64,000 nucleotides of DNA from contig CM075674.1 in NCBI GenBank assembly GCA_037962975.1, forward strand, positions 88,056,501-88,120,500, given 5' to 3'. The stretch is from Clitoria ternatea (lineage: Eukaryota; Streptophyta; Magnoliopsida; Fabales; Fabaceae). Below the pieces are notes generated by a model. The model searched no databases. It worked only from the letters and a program-made list of their open reading frames with translations, and had not been told where the DNA came from. The position numbers and the translations under genes are program-made. Positions 55,392 to 64,000 of this stretch are shown one piece after another; positions within the stretch are counted from its first letter, which is position 1; every line of letters begins with the position of its first letter.

Positions 55392-55889
55392 GGCATGGCT
55401 TGGGGGGAAATAAGCGAATCCTCAGAAATCTCGAAGATGTGTTTGCAGCCGTTAGATAAATCTCATCAACGGTTCTAAAATTGAAATATGCGTTTACAAC
55501 CGTTGGATTTGTCTCACTGACGGTTCCTTTTTTGCTAAAACCAATAGATATATCTAAGGGCAGATATTTCATGGGCCACGTCTTCAAAATCCAAGGCCCA
55601 CGGTAATAACCTCGAAAACGGTTCTCAATTGCCATCACGCGCATTTATGTCCCATCATTGGAATGGCAATCGTTACGAGGGCATACGTGGCAATGGGAGA
55701 CTGAAGAATAAAAAACGTGGTTTCGAGGCGCATTAATGACAGGCGTGGCAAGTAATGACAAGCCAATAAATGCATGAAAACACTTGCCCACAAATCCTGA
55801 ACTAGCAAATGCCGCCTAAACCCATGCCTACAAAAGCTAAACTTAAAGTGTTATAGCTCATTAAAGTGACTCCGCCAGTCACTATAATA
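55392..55889 (-). promoter_or_regulatory. Likely upstream promoter region of the antisense gene
   Basis: Three related blocks, CAGCCGTTAGATAAATCTCA, CAACCGTTGGATTTGTCTCA and AAACCAATAGATATATCTAA, are spaced about 55 bp apart (about 55446-55555). CCGTT/AACGG pairs resemble MYB-type sites. No coding frame with family likeness is present. Confidence 0.4.
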
Positions 55890-55903
55890 AGCTAGGGGGC
55901 ATA
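55888..55903 (+). promoter_or_regulatory. Polypurine tract
   Basis: TAAGCTAGGGGGCATA lies directly before the 3' LTR and would prime plus-strand DNA synthesis. Confidence 0.85.
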
Positions 55904-56823
55904 TGATCCGGTCCTAACACCGGCCCCCAAGAGCATGGCTTTAATGCTTTGCCAGATCAGCATTTTGAACAAGAGGAGTACGCGATTGAGCACATTATAA
56001 TCACTTCTATACGGAGTACATACCGCCAAGGCAAGTAACTCCGCCAAGGCACGATACTCCGCCTAGGCATGTTACCTTGCCAAGGGTCATAACTCCGCCA
56101 AGGCAAGTTACTCCGCCAAGGGAAGTAACCCCGCCTAGGCAGGTAACGCCGCCAGAATGCATATTACTCCGCCAAGCCATAGGCTCAATACTGGCGGAAT
56201 GTTGAACTTCCCATACTGCGTAGCGAGCCCATACTCACAACCCCGGCACGAGTTTGACTCTGTCTTGAGAGGTTAATAATGGGAATCACGCTGTCACGCA
56301 CAAAGGGGAATAACAATAAAATATTAAAGCACTAACGCTTTTCAGACAAGTGGTGATACCTACTACAATAATGGTGCATGTAAACGGCGCAAGGACCCAC
56401 TACCGTTTCAGCATTATGCCTGAAGACAAGGAGCGGGTCCTACCAATAATGGAGCACCAGTAACAGGTATATAAACCTCTCTCGAAAAGGTATAAGGGAT
56501 CTTTTTCCCATTCTCTGAACCTTACACTCTCTTACTTGCATAATTCTCTCTGACTGTCTTTCTAAGTCTCTAAGTATTCTGAAATACTGACTTGAGTGTC
56601 GGAGAACGATTGCAGGTACCACCCCCAATCGGGTCAAGGCAACGTAGATCCCGTCAGGCGGACTGTGACACCGCCCCAGAGTACATTGCACTCCGCCTCA
56701 GCATACAAAGACTCTCCGTATTTACATTTATACGCACATTGCTTTGTATCAAAAACACATTTATATGTATATTTTGAGTTGTTCTACAAGCATACTTCTA
56801 CACCCCCTGTAAAGAACAGTTCA
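55904..56823 (+). repeat. 3' LTR of the Tat element
   Basis: It is 920 bp and identical to the 5' LTR except for five transitions and one missing 18-bp unit. TATATAA begins at 56468. CCTTC follows at 56824-56828. Confidence 0.95.
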
Positions 56824-56828
56824 CCTTC

Positions 56829-58740
56829 CATCTTGAACTGCTAGCTATATATCACATAACATATATTTTGGACACAAAATTCAAACAAGAAGGAGTGAGA
56901 AACAGAATATAATACTTTACAGATAAGACATAAGCATAAGGGTTTTCACAATCTAATAAAATAATATCATTCATAATCTCATACACAATTAATTATAATT
57001 GTAGGGTTTTTATACGCATAACAATCATACTTTCATTCACAACCATTCACACAGAATATCACAATCACATGTATGACATGTGATGCTTTTAATACTATCT
57101 CAATTAGTTTATGCATATGGGCCCTTAAAGTTTTAGTTTACACTGGGCCAACCAGGAGTTTACACTGTTCCATAATTCCGGATAATAACATAAATGCCTT
57201 CATAGCATATGAACAGCTCAACTGGCGTGGAAACACTTAAAGACTAGTCAGACTGAGAAAGTTTTTATTGTGAAAGTACTTGACACTAGGGAGCGACCCC
57301 AGGTCACCTGTAGCACCCTTTCACACCCTCTCATCCCAAGGCTCGTAATTAAGCCTCCTATAATGTATCCTCGGTTTCTATAATCCGTCCCCAGGCAATA
57401 TCATATCCCATTTCTCTTTAATAATTCATGATGCATGAACTACTCGCATATTTAGTTGGTTAAGACTTTTAGAAACTCAATTATTAAATACTATAAAGGT
57501 TCACAAAATTATCTCAATAAACTGTACATTCCCATAAGTTCTTCTTTGAACTTCTGTTATACAGAAATAAATTTAGTACAGTCTTCGAATTCAGATCTTA
57601 CCAAAATTGAGTTTCCAAGCCTTAAATATCTCAAAACTTTCTCTTAAAAACTTCACATATTTACATAATCTTTCCCAATTTGAATTTTAACTAGATTGAG
57701 TTTAGAAATCTCGACTATAACAAAATATCCTTTAGTTATTTTATTGGGGAAAACCAATTTAAATTTCTGATTTCTAAAAGAAAATAATTTTTAAAATCAT
57801 TAACTAAGAATACTTAAAACAATAATAATTTTCTTTAATTCAAGTATTAATTATCTCAACTTCTGATTTTCATAAAATAGCTTCTTTCTAATACTAGATT
57901 TTATTCTAGAGATTAAAAATAAAGTTAATTGAAAATTATTTCTAAGAAGAAATAAAAGACTAAAAAAATGATAAAATACTTTCTCTTAAAATAAAAATTT
58001 AAAGAGTAAGGCAAGAAAATTCTTACTGAGTTTTAACTTTCCGTCATGCTTGCTATATGCTCAAACTTCATATCACAAGGTCATCAATCATTCATCAACC
58101 ACAATCAAGTATTGTAATGTCATCAATCACAAATATTATAAATCATAATTACATATCATCAATCACAGTCTAATATTATAAATCATAATATCATTAATCA
58201 AAATCAAATATAGTTAATTATAATCAAATCAAATCAACTAAATATCACTCATAAATATAATTCAAATTTTAATGGTTATTTAAATTAGTAGAGTTGATTT
58301 TTAGTCCTTATAGTTCATTCCTCGCACAGGTCTATATAAATCCATATATATAATCCAGTCTTCGCATAGGTATAGTTCAATCCATACAGGTCATAATAGT
58401 CCAAGTCCTTGCATAGGTTTAGTCCAGTTCGCATAGGTTATCTAGGTCTTTGCATAGGTATTTTAGATCAAGTTACACAAGATACACAATTTAAAATTCA
58501 TATAAATTTTAAGTTAAATTGTTATTATTTTAAAATAATAATATTATTATAAATTTAAAAGGAGTAGGGGACTCCTTCCATTATTCTTATGTCTTTTTAT
58601 ATTATATTCCTATCCCACTCCCCCTTACCTCTTGTATACTGATTCGTTATTGAAAATCTGTGCGCGCCTCGTTTCTGAGTTCTAAAACATACCAATTTCA
58701 TTTTAATATAGTTACAAAATGAAAATTAAGATTACTACTT
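56829..58740 (-). other. Interior of the host solo LTR, no gene
   Basis: This is the continuation of the minus-strand solo LTR. It has AT-rich blocks and the CACAGGT/CATAGGT-type short repeats near 58320-58470 (CGCATAGGTATAGTCCA and variants). No coding domain is seen. Confidence 0.6.
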
Positions 58741-58749
58741 AAAGCAGAA

Positions 58750-58995
58750 ATGGTAAATTTTGAATAGTGAATAGTGAATAGTAAATTGTGAATAGTAATA
58801 GTAAATAGTAAAACGTGAATAGTAACAGTAAATAAAAAATCATGAATAGTAACGGTAAATAGTAAATCGTGAATAGTAATGGTAAATAGTAAAATATGAA
58901 TAGTAAATATAAATAATAACATTAAATAGTAATTTACTATTTGAATAGTAATTTACTATTGAAATAGTAATTTACTATTGAAATAGTAATTTTAA
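58750..58995. repeat. GAATAGTAA minisatellite
   Basis: About 20 irregular copies of GAATAGTAA(A/C) and GTGAATAGTA occur, ending with three units of GAATAGTAATTTACTATT. They lie within the host solo LTR. Confidence 0.85.
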
Positions 58996-60147
58996 ATAAT
59001 ATTATTTCCAGTATAATAATAGATTTCTAAAAACGATATGAAAATAACCCTAAAAAATATAAAAGAGAGGTATTCTTACCTTAGGATTTTAGCAGAACCT
59101 TCTTCCAAAAAAATTTATTTCTCTCTCTTACTTCCACCACTATCTCACTAGCACTACTATATTAAGAAAACTTAATCTGAAATTGTGAATTCTAAAGAAG
59201 AATTCTTTCGGTATTTATAGGAAGGAAAATTACTATGCATTCCATTATTTTAATATAAAAATACTATGCATTTTTTGAAAATCCAATCCTGATTACTGTG
59301 CACCTTTTGAAAATTTTATACATGCACAGTGTTTTGCATAGTAAATGTTGGCTGAATTATTAAGCCAAATAGTAACCTTTCACTCGGTATATTTTAAATA
59401 TTCAAAATTAGTCCTTTTTGAAAATTAGCGATATTATATCAGTTTTCACTAATTTTATGATAAGTAATATAAAGTTTAAATTTTAAAAATCTAAAATTTT
59501 CTGTTAACAAAAATTTATTCGTGTGTTTTCGATTTTTTTACGATTGGTAAAAATCAAAATTTTATTCAAACCAATAATTTTTAGATAAGTCTACTTGAAA
59601 TGAATTTTAGAAAATTTTCTTATAATTTAAATTCACTTTCTTGTAAATATTTTTAATTTTAAGTAACTTTATATGAATTTAAAATTATTTAAAATATATT
59701 ATTTTATTAAAATATTTCAAAATTTTCAAAAAATTCCACAAAATCATAAATATTATGCAAATCAAAAAGTTCTAAAGAATCATAGTCTAATTCCTTCAAA
59801 ATTTTATTTTAAAATTCTAATAAGAGTTAAATCACAAATATGTAAAAACATAAATATAAAAACATAAAATAAAAGTTGTGAATAATAAATATATTTAAAA
59901 TTCTTAATATAATTTCATTAATCAATGAATACTAATTAAGTCATTTTTTAAAATTCTCATTCAAAATACATAAATATTTTTTAATTATTATTATTTTATT
60001 TTATTTTAAAAAACAAATAATTAAATATAAATACCAAAATTTCATAAAAAAATGATAATAATAAACTAACTAAGAGTAAGTATTTCTCATTAAAGATATA
60101 TTAATATCTATTTTCTATTTGTGTTGAAAATGGGATGTTACACACTC

Positions 60148-60250
60148 CTTCTTATATCTTTTTTGACATGTTGGTGAAGTTCTGTGATGAACTAAGAACT
60201 TTTGATGTTGTGCCCTGTTTTGAGGTAATTAGGTTGTCTTTTAGAAACAG
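60148..60250. other. Sequence resuming after the solo LTR
   Basis: It follows the right CACTC duplication and should be the continuation of the second CACTA locus. No domain is recognised. Confidence 0.35.
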
Positions 60251-60560
60251 GACTTTTGCTTGATTCTGTTTGTAGTCTTTTTTTATTAAGTAACATTGAG
60301 TTCATCTTTTTTTTAAAAAGCGTTCTGAATTCATTAAAGTTAACTCAAAAGTCTTCTTTTAATTCCTTTTCTACTTATGTTCACACTTTAAAGAAATTGG
60401 TAGATCATTTCAGAATGAGAGATCTTAAATTATTTTTAGGAGTAAAGTATCATCAAAACTTTTAATAATGAGGTTTTAGAGATTTAGACTAAACATGTTA
60501 CACTTTGTATCTATGTTAAATACCAAATGGGCTGATTAAGCATGATAAAATTGGTGTCAA
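60250..60560 (+). pseudogene. Short copia RT-like remnant
   Basis: LVDHFRMRDLKLFLGVKYHQ near 60400-60460 resembles the copia RT passage F.MKDLG.L..FLGI. Stops follow at once. The piece is too short for a firm call. Confidence 0.3.
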
Positions 60561-60904
60561 TTGAGATATATGCTCTTTAATGACCTTTATTTATAATGTT
60601 ACTCATGTTATCATATGCATTCCTAAAGTATTCAAAAGTTAATAAGTAGATAGCTAAGTATATAAGATTTTTTGTTTCAGCAGGAATCAACTATGTACGA
60701 TTAGAATTATAACAACTTAAACACACTACTCAACAAACTAAGGTAGTCCCCATTGACTTTTGTTAGTTTAGAAATACGAGTTGTTCACTTACTAATGTGA
60801 GAAATACAAAAAAAAAGGTGTGTCTTTCTTTCTTACCTTTAAAACTAAAAAAAAAGGTGGAAATCACATAAATAGAATGATGCAACCAAAACTTATAATA
60901 GGTA

Positions 60905-61610
60905 GGGGTATTCAAGAATTGAACCATTTCGCGTCCAACCATAAACTAAACCAATCTAAATTGTAAACCACAAAAATTGCTTATTGCAACAAAGCGCACA
61001 TTCAAACTTGGTTCGATTTGGCTTATGGTTCCCTTCATAAAACCAAACCACACATAAACATAAATTGGGCTTCTATGTTTTGTATCATGACCCATCAATT
61101 GTTTCTAAAAGAGTGAACTAGCAAATTTGTCCTCGACATTCCAAGCATCATATACATTATCTTATTATTTACAGATTTAAAGGTGTTATTTGTGTCATCT
61201 TTTTGTACTCTGTTATTTTTAAATCTCGATTTGACTAAGCAAGATTGTATGTTATATTTTTTCTATTTTTGTAACTTTTAAGTTTGACTATATAATTCGT
61301 ATAGGTTACATTGGTGTACTTGAGTTTGTAGTGGTCGCAAGTTATAACTTTATATTCACTAATAACAATGAGCATACTTGTTAACTGAAGAAAGCTCTCT
61401 TGTATTTATTAAATGTTTAGGTGTTTGATATTTAAAACAAAAGTTTAAAACTGCATTAATCAAACAAATCTAAACAATAATAATTTTGTTTAGGTTTTCT
61501 ATTTCATATCAACTGAATCAAATCAAACTGTATATATATATTTTTTTTTGTGTTTACTTGTCTCATTTTTTTTTTTAAAATCAAACCAAACCTTGTCATA
61601 AATACTCATA
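60905..61610. mobile_element. hAT-like non-autonomous element, decayed
   Basis: The left end reads GGGGTATTCAAGAATTGAACC. The reverse complement of the right end reads GAGTATTTATGACAAGGTTTGGTTTGATTT. Both carry AACCAAACC-type blocks as in plant hAT MITEs (GGGGTGTTCAWGGTTCGGTTT). No coding sequence and no confirmed target duplication. Confidence 0.4.
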
Positions 61611-62205
61611 GTAATAGGATGGTAAGTTAGGTAAAATAGATAAAAATTAAAGCTTTGAATAGCTTGATATTAAATAAAAAAAAAGGTAATATACAATTGA
61701 TCTTTTTCAAAGAACTTAACCGTGAATGTATGCATATATACCAAAACAATATAATTACCATGTTGACTTGGTTAACCAAAATTATATCTGGGTGGACTTT
61801 ACCTAGAGTGTTATCATGACTATAGTTATCATACGGGTGATATATGTAAATATATATTTATCGCAATCTCAAAAAGTAATTTAATTTTTTAAAATTGGGT
61901 ATATATTAATTACAAACTTCAAAAATAATTTAAAAATAACTATATGAATAAGATACGGGTCTTTCTTGGGGCTTAATATCTGGCCAGTCATATTTAATTC
62001 CGAAAAACCATTTAATCTCAAGAACTGGGAAGAATAAAAGAAACCCCCTGAATATTACAATAATGTTCTTTTGTTATTTTTTTATCCATTGTAATGGTAA
62101 AAAAGACTAAGATAAGTGTTACAAACTATGGAATCTCAGGTTTGAACCAAGTTGCTGATATTTTATATTGATATAAGATACCAATTAAGCTAGTTTTGTA
62201 TGATA

Positions 62206-62292
62206 TTTTTGGTTATTTGATACGGTTGATAAAAGTAAATTAATATTTTTGGTTATTTGATACAGTTGGTAAAAGTAAATTAATGTTTTTAG
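62206..62292. repeat. Tandem duplication of about 42 bp
   Basis: TTTTTGGTTATTTGATACGG plus TTGATAAAAGTAAATTAATA is repeated once with two changes. Confidence 0.85.
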
Positions 62293-62700
62293 GTGGTGAT
62301 GTGGGTGGCATAGGGTTACCAAACCTATAAGTGTGTATAAAGGTTTAATATGGATCTGATACTATATTCTCAAGTTTAGTGAAGATTTAGAGGTCTCATT
62401 GTATTATGTCTAATATAATATTTTGGTGCCGTGGAGTGAATTTGAGTGTCTTTTGCAAAGACACTTTAAAACTTAAGTTAGTATAATATACAATACGAGA
62501 GCTTTAAGCGTAAGAATTAAATTGAGCATACATTACATGCAATGAAACGTTGTATTTGTAGTGGAGAGAGTAAATCCTCGTAATGGTATCTATCACTACC
62601 TTTTCTTAAAGTATGAGGAAAGTTGATATAAACGTAATAATTCCTAACATTTTTATGGACGTTTTTCAGATTTGTGGTATAATATACATTATCGTAATTT
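62293..62700 (-). repeat. Decayed Tat-type LTR fragment
   Basis: CAAAGACACTTTAAAACTTAAG and ACGAGAGCTTTAAGCGTAAG correspond in order to GGACACTCTGACACTCAAG and ATCAGAGCTTAAGCGTAAG of the copy at 7 kb. Strongly diverged; the limits are approximate. Confidence 0.4.
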
Positions 62701-64000
62701 GTATACAAAAAGAATCAATTCTAAATTGACAAATTGAGTTCTAAAATTATGAAACATAAGTTTTTGGAATTGGATCCCAATTTTTTGAGTATGAATAACG
62801 AATCTATGGAGAAAGATATAAAAGTTTATTTCTAATCGTAACTAAATCTTCCATTTTTTTAGAAGAGATTGAAGCAAAATAGCTATTAAACGATTTTTTT
62901 AGTTTACTAGAGACATCGACATATTTTTTTTTTAGCTCGACGGAAATTGAATTCTTTTCCTAAAGATTTTTGAAAATAGAAATAGAGAACGAATTATGTA
63001 CCTTATATGATATTAATTTATGTATTGTATCGATTATCATAAATTAAGATGGTTTGTTATCTTAGGAAGCCTCGTGGATATTGAATAACCTTACAATATG
63101 ACATCATGCTCGTATAAAATGCAAAAACACTAAAATCCCCCTGGGATTTGCAGTTTTTTCCGATCCTCAGGAATCAAAGGTAATTGGATACCTACTATGA
63201 GCATCATTCGATATTTGACAGAATCTTCCTAACATAAATGCGGTTTAATTAAATGTCAATACACTTATCTTGTGCAAGTGGGAAACTTCAAAGTTGCAAC
63301 TTGCTATTTGCTGTATTGAGTCGGGCATAACATAATATGCAACTTGCTAATAATTTAAAAGGCAAAAATTGCCAATTTCAAGGCACATTTGGGATATGAA
63401 GCATGTCTTCAAACTTTTCAATACACCTATTCCTCTATCTACGGCTCTTTGTCCTTTGCCTTGTCACCATCAATGCATTTATGTCAATCTATAAACTATA
63501 TAGGTTTGAATTCGTATGTACGTTTATTGGTGGTGAAATAAAAAAATAATAAAAATAACAATAAAAATGCAATGAAACATTCAAAGGTGAAGGTTGGTTG
63601 GAGTAACTAATTGTTAACTTTGGTAATATTTGTCTTTACTCTTCTAGAGTTTATTAAGTTATAAAATTAAACTTTAATTCCAAAAATTATCTTATTTAAA
63701 AAAATGAAAGTATTTTTAAAGTTTTCTTCATTTAAAGAAAACCTTTTTTATCGTTTAGTGCTTTAATGAAATTATTTTGAACACTTTTTGTTTTTCAAAA
63801 GAACAAAAACTCAATAATTTTTCACACACTAATGTTGAAGAAAAAAGCAACGAACTAATGTATTGCAAATGTATTTTTAGAAGGAAACCATCACGACAAT
63901 TAACAATATATAGAAGCTAATACTCTAGAAGGTTGTATGAAGCCATCAAGAATAGTGAAACAAGTTAAATAGGGCAACAAACTTTATACATAAGCTGAAA
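62701..64000. other. AT-rich spacer, nothing recognised
   Basis: No gene, repeat end or RNA gene was recognised up to the end of the window. Confidence 0.5.

Larger units (their letters stand above)
43349..56823 (+). mobile_element. Full-length Ty3/gypsy retrotransposon, Tat clade
   Basis: Complete structure of 13,475 bp: 5' LTR, primer binding site, gag-pol in one frame with two in-frame stops, two tandem arrays, an antisense two-exon gene, polypurine tract and 3' LTR. Perfect CCTTC duplications flank it. The Tat clade is indicated by the second (archaeal-type) RNase H after the normal one, the CEFH..VGHATEEC knuckle and the 3' tandem repeats with an extra antisense reading frame. The LTRs differ by five substitutions (all transitions) in about 920 aligned bases plus an 18-bp unit. 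This implies a recent insertion, on the order of 0.2 million years at 1.3e-8 changes per site per year. Confidence 0.95.
42911..60142 (-). mobile_element. Gypsy solo LTR hosting the Tat element
   Basis: On the minus strand it starts TGTAACATCCCATTTTC and ends GGGGGTGTTACA. CACTC flanks it exactly (42906-42910 and 60143-60147). Without the nested Tat element and its duplication it is about 3.75 kb. A TATA box on the minus strand (CTATAAATAC, 59220-59211) and a following CT/GA-rich leader support minus orientation. No gag-pol of its own is present. It inserted into the second CACTA remnant. Confidence 0.75.

Noticed and set aside
61320..61335. GTTTGTAGTG as right end of the CACTA element starting at 39324
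   Set aside because: Only GTAGTG matches, and the 3-bp target duplication does not agree.
1..64000. CRISPR arrays, bacterial operons or organelle DNA
   Set aside because: Regular repeats here are retrotransposon minisatellites without unique spacers. Coding content is plant transposable elements with introns, LTRs and nuclear-type promoters.

Overview
The window looks like plant nuclear DNA, most likely from a eudicot. It is AT-rich and gene-poor, and almost everything recognisable is transposable element sequence: Ty3/gypsy, Ty1/copia, L1-type LINE, CACTA, Mutator-like, hAT-like and Cassandra TRIM elements, many nested inside one another. I see no intact ordinary host gene. The species cannot be fixed from the sequence. 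Layout: 1-8.7 kb is AT-rich spacer with small hAT-like repeats, a promoter-like island with two G-boxes, long microsatellites and a decayed Tat-type LTR on the minus strand. From 8.7 to 19.1 kb a decayed CACTA gene is split by a Pack-MULE (9652-11278, 10-bp target duplication) carrying a piece of a BLUS1-like protein kinase gene, and by a large solo LTR (11316-18586). That LTR itself holds a second solo LTR (12646-15226) and a Cassandra solo LTR with 5S rRNA-like sequence (15466-15869). From 22.6 to 34.9 kb lies a decayed SIRE/Maximus-like copia element. Its 5' LTR is split by an Ogre/Tat-like LTR (23031 to about 29278), which is split in turn by another solo LTR (24078-27787, minus). The copia runs into a 5'-truncated LINE (about 34.9-37.9 kb). 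A Mutator-like foldback element (38070-39211, 8-bp target duplication) and a second CACTA remnant (from 39324) follow. Centrepiece: at 42911-60142 a solo LTR on the minus strand holds a young, full-length Ty3/gypsy element of the Tat clade (43349-56823, target duplication CCTTC). Its two LTRs differ by only five transitions and one 18-bp repeat unit. Its gag-pol frame is open for 1805 codons except for two in-frame stops. Downstream are two tandem arrays (11 units of 66-68 bp, then about 28 units of 48 bp). Beyond them, on the opposite strand, is an apparently intact two-exon gene of about 858 codons with its own TATA box, an 86-bp intron of matching phase and a downstream AATAAA. This independent antisense transcription unit inside a retrotransposon is the most interesting object here. 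How the parts work together: the sense unit should supply Gag, protease, reverse transcriptase, two RNase H domains and integrase. The antisense unit encodes a putative gypsy-type transposon-domain protein with a coiled-coil C-terminus, of unknown role. The arrays lie between these two convergent units, and an ACTCCGCC-type motif recurs in the LTRs and in the 48-bp array.
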